64,000 nucleotides of DNA from Mycobacterium pseudokansasii (GTDB lineage Bacteria; Actinomycetota; Actinomycetes; Mycobacteriales; Mycobacteriaceae): positions 4,216,325 to 4,280,324 of the forward strand of contig NZ_UPHU01000001.1 of assembly GCF_900566075.1 (NCBI RefSeq), in the 5' to 3' direction. The notes beneath the pieces are model-generated. The model was not told the origin of the DNA. It searched no databases and saw nothing but the letters and a program-made list of their open reading frames with translations. Positions 24,395 through 32,765 of the stretch are shown in pieces (position 1 is the first letter of the stretch; every line of letters begins with the position of its first letter). Made by a program: the position numbers and the translations under genes.

Positions 24395-26437
24395 TCAGTC
24401 GTGCGGTACTTCCTGCTCGATCTGGTCGAGCCAGGTTCGCGCCGGCATGTCCGACGGGGCGCGCCAATCCCCGCGCGGGGACAACGCTCCCCCGTGCGAC
24501 ACCTTGGGCCCGTTGGGCAATGCCGAACGTTTGAACTGGCTGAAGGAATAAAACCGCTCGACGAAAACCTGTAGCCAGTGCCGGATCTCGGACAGCGAGT
24601 AGGACGGCCGCTTGTCGTGCGGGAAGCCGGGCGGCCAACTGCCGCGCTCGGAGTCACGCCACGCATGCCAGGCCAGGAACGCGATCTTCGACGGCCGGAA
24701 CCCGAAGCGCAGCACGTGGAATAACGAGAAATCCTGCAACGCAAAAGGTCCAACCTTTGCCTCGCTGCTCTGCAGCTCCTCCTCTTCGCCGGAAGGCACC
24801 AGTTCGGGAGTGATCTGGGTGTCGAGCACCGACTGCAGCACCTCGCACACCTGCTCGTCGAATTCGCCCGACGAGATGACCCAGCGGATCAGGTGCTGGA
24901 TCAGCGTCTTGGGCACCCCGGCATTGACGTTGTAGTGCGACATCTGGTCGCCGACACCGTATGTCGACCAGCCCAGGCCCAGCTCGGACAGGTCCCCGGT
25001 GCCCAGCACGATTCCGCCGCGCTGGTTGGCAATGCGGAACAGGTAATCGGTGCGCAGGCCGGCCTGCACGTTCTCGAAGGTGACGTCGTAGAGCTTTTCA
25101 CCGCGCGCGAACGGATGACCCATCTCGTTGAGCATCAGCGCAGCGGTGTCACGGATGTCGATTTCCTCGAACGTGGCCCCCAGCGCCCGCGCCAGCTTGA
25201 CCGCGTTGCTCTTGGTGCGCTCACCGGTGGCGAAGCCGGGCAGGGTGAACGCCAGAATGTCACTGCGCGGGCGTTCCTCGCGATCCATGGCACGGGCGGC
25301 GACGATCAGGGCGTGCGTGGAATCCAGCCCCCCGGAGACGCCGATCACCACCTTCGGGTAGTTCAGCGCCCGCAGCCGCTGCTCGAGACCGGACACCTGG
25401 ATGTTGTAGGCCTCGTAGCAATCCTGTTGCAGCCGTTGCGGATCGGCCGGCACGAACGGGAACCGCTCCACGGTCCGCCGCAACCCGATGTCGCCGGTGG
25501 GCGGATCGACCCGGAACTCGATGCGCCGCAACGACTCCACTGCCACCCGGTGGTGACGCCGGTTGTCGTCGAAAGTGCCCATCCGCAATCGCTCCGATCG
25601 GAGCAGTTCGGTGTCGACGTCGGCCACCGAACGGCGCTCGCCCTTCGGGAAACGCTCGGATTGCGCCAGCAGCACCCCGTTCTCCCAGATCATCGTCTGG
25701 CCGTCCCACGCCAGGTCCGTCGTCGACTCCCCTTCTCCGGCGGCAGCGTAGACGTAGGCGGCCAGGCAGCGCGCCGACGCCGAGCGGGCCAGCAAGCAGC
25801 GGTCCTCGGCGCGCCCGATCGTGATCGGGCTGCCGGACAGGTTGGCCAACACGGTCGCTCCCGCCAGAGCCGCCTCGGCGCTGGGCGGTACCGGGACGAA
25901 CATGTCCTCACAGATCTCCACATGCAGGACGAAGCCGGGCAGGTCCGACGCGGTGAAAAGCAGATCGGGGCCAAACGGCACGTCCGATCCGCAGATCCGC
26001 AGGCTGCCACGCTCGTCGTCGCCGGCCGCGACCTGCCGGCTCTCGTAGAACTCCCGATAGGTGGGCAGATAGGACTTCGGAACCACACCCAGCACGGCGC
26101 CGCGATGCACGACGACCGCGGTGTTGTAGATGCGGTGCCGATACCGCAGCGGCGCACCCACCACTAGGACCGGCAGCAGGTCGGCGGACTGCGCCACCAC
26201 GTCCAGCAGCGCGTCCTCGACCGCGTCGAGCAGGGCGTCCTGCAGCAGGATGTCCTCGATCGAATAGCCGGACAACGTCAGCTCGGGGAACACCGCCAGG
26301 GCGACGCCGTCGTCGTGACACTGGCGCGCCAGGCCCAGTACCGAGGCGGCATTGGCCGCGGGATCGCCGATCGTGGTGTGGTGCGTGCACGCGGCGACGC
26401 GCACGAACCCGTGCCGGTATGCGGAATAGAAGCTCAT
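24395..26437 (-). CDS. nadE: glutamine-dependent NAD+ synthetase
   Basis: 680 residues. It makes NAD from deamido-NAD, ATP and glutamine in the cytosol. The N-terminal carbon-nitrogen hydrolase (glutaminase) domain carries FPELTLSGYS (Glu), the VPKSYLPTYREFYE lysine and the VEICEDMFVP catalytic cysteine. The C-terminal synthetase domain has the P-loop VIGVSGGLDST and GTGDLSELGLGWSTYGVGDQ. Sequence is very close to M. tuberculosis NadE (679 residues as I recall). ATG 26437 has ggaggg just upstream. It is divergent from a sirtuin gene with 54 bases between starts. Confidence 0.96.
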   Translation of the reverse strand: MSFYSAYRHGFVRVAACTHHTTIGDPAANAASVLGLARQCHDDGVALAVFPELTLSGYSIEDILLQDALLDAVEDALLDVVAQSADLLPVLVVGAPLRYRHRIYNTAVVVHRGAVLGVVPKSYLPTYREFYESRQVAAGDDERGSLRICGSDVPFGPDLLFTASDLPGFVLHVEICEDMFVPVPPSAEAALAGATVLANLSGSPITIGRAEDRCLLARSASARCLAAYVYAAAGEGESTTDLAWDGQTMIWENGVLLAQSERFPKGERRSVADVDTELLRSERLRMGTFDDNRRHHRVAVESLRRIEFRVDPPTGDIGLRRTVERFPFVPADPQRLQQDCYEAYNIQVSGLEQRLRALNYPKVVIGVSGGLDSTHALIVAARAMDREERPRSDILAFTLPGFATGERTKSNAVKLARALGATFEEIDIRDTAALMLNEMGHPFARGEKLYDVTFENVQAGLRTDYLFRIANQRGGIVLGTGDLSELGLGWSTYGVGDQMSHYNVNAGVPKTLIQHLIRWVISSGEFDEQVCEVLQSVLDTQITPELVPSGEEEELQSSEAKVGPFALQDFSLFHVLRFGFRPSKIAFLAWHAWRDSERGSWPPGFPHDKRPSYSLSEIRHWLQVFVERFYSFSQFKRSALPNGPKVSHGGALSPRGDWRAPSDMPARTWLDQIEQEVPHD

Positions 26438-26491
26438 TGCCCTCCATTGTCGCGGTATCGCCATCTGGATCGGGTGACGGGGTAGCCGGCG

Positions 26492-27352
26492 ATGCCTAGG
26501 CTCGGCTACGTGCAAACCCCCGAACTCGTCGCGCTGCTGGCCGGCCGCCGGGTCGCGGTGCTCACGGGCGCGGGGATTTCCACCGACTCGGGCATACCCG
26601 ATTACCGGGGACCCGACTCACCGCCGAGCAATCCCATGACCATCGGCCAGTTCACCTCGGATCCGGCGTTTCGCCGGCGATACTGGGCCCGCAACCACGT
26701 CGGCTGGCGGCACATGGACGACACCGCACCCAACCCCGGCCACCGGGCACTGGCCACGTTGGAGCGGACCGGGGTGGTGACGGGCGTGATCACCCAGAAC
26801 GTCGATCTGCTGCATGCCAAGGCCGGCAGCCGCAACGTGGTCAACCTGCACGGCACCTATGCACAGGTGGTCTGCCTGAGTTGCGGTTACACCATCAGCC
26901 GGGCCGCGCTGGCCGAGCAGCTGGAGGCGCTCAACCCCGGGTTCATCGAGCGCGCCGCGGCGGTCGGCGGACTAGCGGTGGCTCCCGACGCGGACGCCGT
27001 CATCGCCTCGGCCGCCGACACCGATTCCTTCCGCTATCTCGATTGCCCGGGCTGTGCCGGCATGCTCAAGCCCGACATCGTCTACTTCGGCGAAAACGTG
27101 CCTAAAGACCTTGTAGCCCAAGCTTATTCGCTGGTTAATCAGGCCGAGGCGCTGCTCGTCGCCGGCTCGTCGCTGACGGTGTACTCCGGCTACCGATTCG
27201 TGCGCCGCGCCGCCGCCCTCGCGATCCCCATCGCCATCGTCAACCGGGGACCTACCCGCGGCGACGGCTTGGCCGCAGTCAAGGTCGACGGCGGCTGCTC
27301 GGAGACGCTGACCCTGTTGGCCGCTGAGCTGGCCAGCGCCGCGGCCCATTAG
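26492..27352 (+). CDS. Sir2-family NAD-dependent protein deacylase
   Basis: 286 residues. The sirtuin signatures are complete: GAGISTDSGIPDYRG (26-40), TQNVD (101-105), the catalytic H120 (NLHGT), a four-cysteine zinc site (C128, C131, C185, C188), and GSSLTVYSGYRFV for NAD binding. The Rossmann insert and absence of the class III Y/R pair suggest a class II/SIRT4-like enzyme rather than the CobB desuccinylase type. The start may be ATG 26492 or GTG 26510; neither has a strong ribosome site. It consumes the NAD that the divergent nadE product makes. I do not recall a sirtuin at this place in H37Rv. Converges on the P450 gene 9 bases away. Confidence 0.9.
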   Translation: MPRLGYVQTPELVALLAGRRVAVLTGAGISTDSGIPDYRGPDSPPSNPMTIGQFTSDPAFRRRYWARNHVGWRHMDDTAPNPGHRALATLERTGVVTGVITQNVDLLHAKAGSRNVVNLHGTYAQVVCLSCGYTISRAALAEQLEALNPGFIERAAAVGGLAVAPDADAVIASAADTDSFRYLDCPGCAGMLKPDIVYFGENVPKDLVAQAYSLVNQAEALLVAGSSLTVYSGYRFVRRAAALAIPIAIVNRGPTRGDGLAAVKVDGGCSETLTLLAAELASAAAH

Positions 27353-27361
27353 AGCCGCCCA

Positions 27362-28636
27362 TCAGAAGGTGCAGGACATGGTGCGGATAGCATGCACGAA
27401 GTTGCCCGGCACGTAGGCCGGATCGCCCGCCTGGATGTCGGGCAATTGCCGCAACAGCTCACCGAAAATGGCGCGCAGCTGCGCTCGGGCCACATGGGCG
27501 CCCAGGCAAAAGTGCACACCGCCACCCCCGAAGCCCACGTGCGGGTTGGGACTGCGGCTCAGCTCGAAGCGCTCTGGATACTCGAACGCGTCCTGGTCCC
27601 GGTTGCCCGACGCATAGAACATCACCACCTTCTCGCCCGCGGCGATGGTCTGGCCGGCCAGCTCGAAATCTTTTGCGGCCGTGCGACGAAACGTCATCAC
27701 CGGGGTGGCCCACCGGATGAACTCCTCGACCGCCGTGCCGATCCGATTGTCAAAATCCATTACTAGCCATGCCTTTTGGGCAGGAAAGTCGGTGAGCGCG
27801 CGCAGCGTGTGGCTGGTGGCTTGGCGAGTGGTGTCATTGCCGGCCACCGCAAGCAACACGAAGAACGCCGCCACATCGGCATCGGAGAGCCGGTCGCCGT
27901 CCACTTCGGCGTTCACCAGGCCGCTGAACAGGTCATCGCCGGGGTGGTCGCGCCGCTCGGCAGCCAGCTCGGCGGCAAGCTGATGCAGATAGGCCTGGTT
28001 CTCGAACAGCACTTGCAGCGGGTTGCGCCCGTCGAGGTAGACCGAGTCGGCCCAGGAGACCAAGGCGTCGGCGGCATGCGCCACCCGCTCACGTTCCGAT
28101 TCGGGAATCCCGACCATGTCCGACAAGGTGCGCATGGGCAGTTCCTTGGCGCAGTGCTCGACGAAATCGACACCGCTGCCGGCCGACCGCAGCTCTTCGA
28201 CGATGGCCTTGGCGTTGGTCTTGATCGAGTCCTCGATGCGGCGCACCTGCCGCGGCGTGAACGCCGCGCTGACCAGCTTGCGCAGCTTGGTGTGTCGCGG
28301 CGGGTCCATCGCCAGGAACGACTGCGATCCTTCCAGCAGTTCGACGGGCACGTTTTCGAAGAGCACGCCCTTGCCTGACAGGAACACCTCGTTGGCACGA
28401 CTGACCGTGACGATGTCGGAGCGCCGGGTGACCGCCCAGAAACCAGGGTCGTCGGGATCCTGGAGCAAGGCGTCGTCGACCGGTCGGTGCCAGCTCACCG
28501 GACGCTCGGACCGCAGCACCGCGAACGAGCGTTCCCGCTCGGCCGCGGTCAAGGCCCAGAACTTACGCGAGGACAGATCGATTGGGTCGTAGGCACGGAT
28601 ACCGGCAGCCACGCCCCCGACCATAGGATTAGACAT
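27362..28636 (-). CDS. cytochrome P450 monooxygenase
   Basis: 424 residues. The heme-binding loop FGGGGVHFCLGAHVAR places the thiolate at C377. The I-helix AGNDTTRQ (about 258-265) and the K-helix EEFIRW (ExxR) are present. Soluble bacterial-type P450 needing a ferredoxin partner, none of which is encoded nearby. Overall resemblance is to mycobacterial P450s acting on sterols or lipids, but I cannot assign a CYP family. ATG 28636 lies inside a palindrome and lacks a Shine-Dalgarno, so the mRNA may be leaderless. Divergent from a TetR gene that is the obvious regulator. Confidence 0.92.
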   Translation of the reverse strand: MSNPMVGGVAAGIRAYDPIDLSSRKFWALTAAERERSFAVLRSERPVSWHRPVDDALLQDPDDPGFWAVTRRSDIVTVSRANEVFLSGKGVLFENVPVELLEGSQSFLAMDPPRHTKLRKLVSAAFTPRQVRRIEDSIKTNAKAIVEELRSAGSGVDFVEHCAKELPMRTLSDMVGIPESERERVAHAADALVSWADSVYLDGRNPLQVLFENQAYLHQLAAELAAERRDHPGDDLFSGLVNAEVDGDRLSDADVAAFFVLLAVAGNDTTRQATSHTLRALTDFPAQKAWLVMDFDNRIGTAVEEFIRWATPVMTFRRTAAKDFELAGQTIAAGEKVVMFYASGNRDQDAFEYPERFELSRSPNPHVGFGGGGVHFCLGAHVARAQLRAIFGELLRQLPDIQAGDPAYVPGNFVHAIRTMSCTF

Positions 28637-28647
28637 AGTGTCTAGTC
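28627..28647. promoter_or_regulatory. probable TetR operator on the P450 start codon
   Basis: Core inverted repeat tagaca-tag-tgtcta (28630-28644) with a further matching ga/tc pair outside one mismatch. The P450 initiation ATG (28634-28636, minus strand) is inside the site. The TetR start is 59 bases to the right. TetR proteins usually bind such short palindromes in the divergent gap. Confidence 0.68.
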
Positions 28648-28705
28648 AAGATGTCGAATTCACGGTTATGCTCGCCCGAAGCCGAAGGGAGGCGCAGAAC
28701 GAGAC

Positions 28706-29344
28706 ATGCCATCGGTTACTCGCAACACCCAGGCCACCCGCCGGCAGCGACGAGAGCAGATGGAACGCCGGCTGTTGGACGCCACCGAACAGCTGATGAC
28801 CGAGGGCGCGAGCTTCACCGAGCTCAGCGTGGATCGGCTGGCGACCGCGGCCGGCATCTCCCGCGCCAGCTTCTACATCTATTTCGACGACAAAGGCCAC
28901 CTGCTTCGCCGGTTGGCCGGCCAGGTTTTCGACGACCTGGCGCACCGTGCCGCACAGTGGTGGGAGGTGGCCTGGCGACACAATTCCGAGGATGTCCGCG
29001 CCGCCATGGCGGGCATCATCTCCAGCTTTCGCCGTCATCAACCACTGCTTGTCGCGCTCAGCGAGATGGCCGGCTACGACCCGATGGCGGCACACACCTA
29101 TCGGGATCTGCTGACCGCCATCTCCGAGCGCCTGGCCCGTGTCATCGAGGACGGCCAGGCCGACGGCTCCATCCGTGCCGAACTGCCCGCGGCCACCACC
29201 GCCGATGCGCTGACCTGGATGGTCGAGCGGGTCTGTCAGCAGAGCCTGCCGGGCAAACCACCGGAGTTCGACACCGAGCTGGCCACCACGCTGACCGAAA
29301 TAGTCTGGGGCGCACTGTATCTCAAAACCGCGTCGGCTACCTGA
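28706..29344 (+). CDS. TetR-family transcriptional regulator
   Basis: 212 residues. The N-terminal helix-turn-helix is typical (ERRLLDATEQLMTEG, then LSVDRLATAAGISRASFYIYFDDKGHLLRRL, about 21-74). The C-terminal helical domain (about 80-205) has the EthR-like pattern ending in a hydrophobic LTEIVWGALYLK helix. ATG 28706 has a gggagg about 18 bases upstream, so the start is reasonable but not decisive. Divergent from the P450 gene, which it probably controls. Its stop and that of convergent proB are 2 bases apart. Confidence 0.9.
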   Translation: MPSVTRNTQATRRQRREQMERRLLDATEQLMTEGASFTELSVDRLATAAGISRASFYIYFDDKGHLLRRLAGQVFDDLAHRAAQWWEVAWRHNSEDVRAAMAGIISSFRRHQPLLVALSEMAGYDPMAAHTYRDLLTAISERLARVIEDGQADGSIRAELPAATTADALTWMVERVCQQSLPGKPPEFDTELATTLTEIVWGALYLKTASAT

Positions 29345-29346
29345 GG

Positions 29347-30453
29347 TTACTCGGGCACCAGGTCGTCGGCATGCACCGCGGGCCGGCGCAATTCACCGGG
29401 CAACTCCGAGGTGGACCGGCCCATCATCGCGGCCAGCTCGGCCGCGTCGTAGGCGACCACACCGCGGGCCACCGTGGTCGCGTCGGGTCCACGGAGTTCG
29501 ACGACGTCACCGGCGAAAAACTTGCCCGACACCGCGGTGATGCCGGCCGGCAGCAGCGACCGCCGTTGCCGCACGACGGCATGCACGGCACCCGCGTCGA
29601 GCGTCAGCCAACCCGCGGCCTCGGCGGCATACCGTACCCAGAACCGCCGCGCCGACATGCGCCCGGGCCGCGGTGCGAAGACCGTACCCACCGACGCATC
29701 GGTGAGCGCCGTCGCCGCGTCTGCCGCGGGAGCCAGCAGCACCGGCACCCCCGCGTCCGCGGCCAGCAACGCCGACGACACCTTGGACGCCATTCCGCCG
29801 GTACCCAGATGACTGCTGCGCCCGGCGACAACGCCGTCGAGATCCGCGAGGCCGGCCACTTCGGGGATAAACCGGGCCCCCCGGTGTTTTCGGGGATCGG
29901 TGTCGTAAAGCCCGTCGATGTCGGAGAGCAGCACCAGCGCCTCCGCGCCCACCAGGTGAGCCACCAGCGCCGACAGTCGATCGTTGTCGCCGAAGCGGAT
30001 CTCGTTGGTGGCCACCGTGTCGTTCTCGTTGACGATCGCCACCGCGTGCAGCGCCCGCAGCCGGTCCAGAGTGCGCTGGGCGTTGGTGTGCTGGACCCGC
30101 ATCGAGATGTCGTGGGCGGTCAACAGCACCTGGCCCACCGTGCGGCCGTACCGGGCGAACGCGGTGCTCCACGAGTTCACCAGCGCCACCTGCCCAACGC
30201 TGGCGGCGGCCTGTTTGGTCGCCAAATCCCTTGGGCGGCAGGATAATCCGAGTGGCTCGAGGCCCGCGGCGATCGCGCCCGAAGACACGATGACGACGTC
30301 AGTGCCCGCCTTCATCCGCGCCTCGATTGCATCGGCGAGCTCGGCCAGCCGGCCGGCGTCGAACATCCCCGACGGCGTGGTCAGCGCTGTCGTCCCCACC
30401 TTGACGACGAGGCTGCGTGCGGTCCGGATGACTTCCCGGTGCGGACTGACCAT
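29347..30453 (-). CDS. proB: glutamate 5-kinase
   Basis: 368 residues. First step of proline synthesis, phosphorylating glutamate at the gamma carboxyl. The amino-acid kinase domain shows [42 protein letters not shown] and [14 protein letters not shown]-terminal PUA domain (about 280-360) follows, as in full-length bacterial ProB. The start ATG shares one base with the obg stop (TGATG), so proB is translated behind obg. Feedback by proline is expected from the family, not seen directly. Confidence 0.95.
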   Translation of the reverse strand: MVSPHREVIRTARSLVVKVGTTALTTPSGMFDAGRLAELADAIEARMKAGTDVVIVSSGAIAAGLEPLGLSCRPRDLATKQAAASVGQVALVNSWSTAFARYGRTVGQVLLTAHDISMRVQHTNAQRTLDRLRALHAVAIVNENDTVATNEIRFGDNDRLSALVAHLVGAEALVLLSDIDGLYDTDPRKHRGARFIPEVAGLADLDGVVAGRSSHLGTGGMASKVSSALLAADAGVPVLLAPAADAATALTDASVGTVFAPRPGRMSARRFWVRYAAEAAGWLTLDAGAVHAVVRQRRSLLPAGITAVSGKFFAGDVVELRGPDATTVARGVVAYDAAELAAMMGRSTSELPGELRRPAVHADDLVPE

Positions 30454-31892
30454 CAGCTTTCACCGCGTTCACGTCGCTGCCGGCGGGCCGCCTTGCGTTC
30501 GGCGGCGCCGACCCGGTCGCTGCGCTCCAGGCGCGCATCGGTGCCCCGGCCCGACATCGCGACGTGACCGCCCGCGGGAGTTTGCGGCTCCCAGTCGAAA
30601 GTCATGTCACCGATCGTCACCGCGCACCCAGGCTGGGCGCACAGCCGCAGCAACTCGTCCTCGACACCCAGGCGCGCCAAGCGGTCCGCGAGATAGCCGA
30701 CCGCCTCGTCGTTGTCGAAGTCGGTCTGGCCGATCCAGCGCTCGGGCCGGGCACCGGTCACCACGAAGCCGCCGTGGCCGTCGGGCTGCACGTCGAAACC
30801 ACTGTCGTCGATGGGCACCGGGCGAATCACCGGCCGTCGCGGCACCACCTGAGGCCATGCGGCGTGGTATCGCGCCACCATGTGCCACAGCCCGAAGATC
30901 AACGGCTGCAGGTTCTCCCGGGTGACTGTGGACACCAGGAACACCGGCCAGCCGCGTTGGGCGATCTCGTCGCGAACGAACTCGGCGAGCTCACGGGCCT
31001 CGGGGACGTCGATCTTGTTGAGCACCACCGCCCGGGGCCGCTCGGTGAGATCGTCCAGCACCGCATCGCCTCGCAGCGTCGGTGTGTAGGCCGCGAGTTC
31101 GGCCTCCAGCGCGTCGATGTCGGAGATCGGGTCGCGGCCCGGCTCGTTGGTCGCGCAGTCCACGACATGCACCAGCACCGCGCAGCGCTCGATGTGCCGC
31201 AGAAAGTCCAGGCCCAGGCCGCGGCCCTGGGCAGCGCCCGGGATCAAGCCGGGCACGTCGGCGACGGTGTATGCGTGTTCGCCCGCCGAGACCACCCCGA
31301 GGTTGGGCACCAGGGTGGTAAACGGGTAGTCGGCGATCTTGGGTTTGGCCGCCGAAATGACCGACACCAGCGACGACTTCCCGGCCGACGGGAATCCGAT
31401 GAGCCCGACGTCGGCAACGGTCTTGAGTTCCAGGGTGAGATCCCGCGATTGTCCGGGTTCGCCGAGCAAGGCGAACCCCGGGGCTTTGCGGGCACGCGAG
31501 GCCAGCGCGGCGTTGCCCAACCCGCCGCGGCCACCGGCGGCGGCCGCAAAGCGGGTGCCGGCGCCGACCAGATCGGCCAGCAACCGTCCGTTTTCGTCCA
31601 GCACCACGGTGCCGTCGGGCACCTTGACCTCCAGGTCGGTGCCCGCGGCGCCGTCGCGGTTGCTGCCCATCCCGGGTTTGCCCGACGGCGCGGTGATGTG
31701 GGGATGGAAATGGAAGTCGAGCAGGGTGTGCACCTGCGGATCTACTACGAAGACGATGCTGCCGCCGCGACCGCCGTTGCCGCCGTCGGGACCGCCCAGC
31801 GGCTTGAATTTCTCCCGATGAACCGAGGCGCAGCCGTTACCACCCGAACCCGCCCGCACGTGCACGACGACTCGATCGACGAACCGAGGCAT
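30453..31892 (-). CDS. obg: Obg/CgtA GTPase
   Basis: 479 residues. Ribosome-associated essential GTPase of late 50S assembly and stringent-response signalling. The glycine-rich Obg fold (1-158, with [12 protein letters not shown]) is followed by the G domain: G1 GFPSAGKSS (166-174), the DYPFTT switch, G3 DVPGLI, G4 NKID. A C-terminal OCT domain and a basic tail ([15 protein letters not shown]) follow. ATG 31892. It lies behind rpmA and rplU in the classic rplU-rpmA-obg order and ahead of proB. Confidence 0.96.
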   Translation of the reverse strand: MPRFVDRVVVHVRAGSGGNGCASVHREKFKPLGGPDGGNGGRGGSIVFVVDPQVHTLLDFHFHPHITAPSGKPGMGSNRDGAAGTDLEVKVPDGTVVLDENGRLLADLVGAGTRFAAAAGGRGGLGNAALASRARKAPGFALLGEPGQSRDLTLELKTVADVGLIGFPSAGKSSLVSVISAAKPKIADYPFTTLVPNLGVVSAGEHAYTVADVPGLIPGAAQGRGLGLDFLRHIERCAVLVHVVDCATNEPGRDPISDIDALEAELAAYTPTLRGDAVLDDLTERPRAVVLNKIDVPEARELAEFVRDEIAQRGWPVFLVSTVTRENLQPLIFGLWHMVARYHAAWPQVVPRRPVIRPVPIDDSGFDVQPDGHGGFVVTGARPERWIGQTDFDNDEAVGYLADRLARLGVEDELLRLCAQPGCAVTIGDMTFDWEPQTPAGGHVAMSGRGTDARLERSDRVGAAERKAARRQRRERGES

Positions 31893-31927
31893 CGGCTACC
31901 AATCCTTCGAATGTAACGCCGCCGCGG

Positions 31928-31973
31928 AAAAAAGCCCGTCGGACCGCCTCTGCGTTACGCGCGCGAAGGGCTT
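31928..31973 (-). terminator. hairpin with T-run behind rpmA
   Basis: On the minus strand aagccc at the rpmA stop pairs with gggctt 30 bases later, followed by a run of six T. An inner/alternate pair gcgttac/gtaacgc (31952-31958 and 31913-31919) can form a competing stem. This could terminate or attenuate between rpmA and obg. Confidence 0.5.
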
Positions 31974-32226
31974 AGGACTGCGGCACGATGTTGACGGTCT
32001 TGCGCCCACGCTTGATGCCGAACTCGACCGCCCCGCCCGCCTTGGCGAACAGCGTGTCATCCCCGCCGCGACCGACGTTGACGCCGGGATGAAATTTGGT
32101 GCCACGCTGACGAACGAGGATCTCACCGGCCTGGACGACCTGGCCGCCGAACCGCTTGACACCCAACCGCTGCGCGGCCGAGTCCCGACCGTTGCGCGAG
32201 CTGGAAGCGCCCTTCTTGTGTGCCAT
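31972..32226 (-). CDS. rpmA: 50S ribosomal protein L27
   Basis: 84 residues beginning [20 protein letters not shown], the universally conserved L27 N-terminus that reaches the peptidyl-transferase centre, then [16 protein letters not shown] 32226 has ggaggcgac upstream; the frame continues upstream only as noise. Co-transcribed with rplU, 14 bases away. Confidence 0.97.
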   Translation of the reverse strand: MAHKKGASSSRNGRDSAAQRLGVKRFGGQVVQAGEILVRQRGTKFHPGVNVGRGGDDTLFAKAGGAVEFGIKRGRKTVNIVPQS

Positions 32227-32240
32227 TCTTGTCGCCTCCG

Positions 32241-32552
32241 CTACTTGATGCCGGTGACTTTCAGGACCGTCAGCTGCTGACGGTGGCCCTGCCGCTTGTG
32301 GTAGCCGGTCTTGTTCTTGAACTTGTGGATCCGGATCTTGGGACCCTTGACGTGCTCGAGGACCTCGCCCGTCACCGCGACCTTGGCCAGGGCCTTGGCA
32401 TCGGTGGTGACGGTGGCACCGTCGACGACCAAGGCGACCGGCAGCGACACCTTGGCGCCGGGGTCGGATTCGAGCTTTTCGACCTTGACCACGTCTCCGA
32501 CGGCAACCTTGTATTGCTTGCCGCCGGTCTTGACGATTGCGTAGGTCGCCAT
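32241..32552 (-). CDS. rplU: 50S ribosomal protein L21
   Basis: 103 residues starting [20 protein letters not shown], the L21 signature, and ending with the rRNA-binding [20 protein letters not shown] 32552 is preferred because it matches every L21 start and has cagaggtgc upstream; 15 extra in-frame residues upstream are not L21. The 213 bases between it and the rne stop should hold the operon promoter. Confidence 0.97.
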   Translation of the reverse strand: MATYAIVKTGGKQYKVAVGDVVKVEKLESDPGAKVSLPVALVVDGATVTTDAKALAKVAVTGEVLEHVKGPKIRIHKFKNKTGYHKRQGHRQQLTVLKVTGIK

Positions 32553-32765
32553 CGTGGGTGCACCTCTGCTCGTTGTCGTGCTTACTCTTGCGGGCACGCG
32601 TCAGCGGTGGCTTACGCGTGCGGGTCTGGTTCGCGATTCGGCACACAGCGCCACCGCAGGCGCGACTGGACCGGATCGCCGTCGTAGGCTGGCAGCCTGC
32701 CGACAACTGACCCAGGTTACGTGACCAGCGGCTACAGGGTCAAACCGGCGCAGCGGTTGTGGTGT

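Noticed and set aside
24107..24574. 155-codon plus-strand frame reading into nadE
   Set aside because: Overlaps the nadE 3' end antisense and gives no recognisable protein.
24893..26167. 424-codon plus-strand frame
   Set aside because: Antisense to nadE, which matches the known protein throughout.
30564..31916. 450-codon plus-strand frame
   Set aside because: Antisense to obg.
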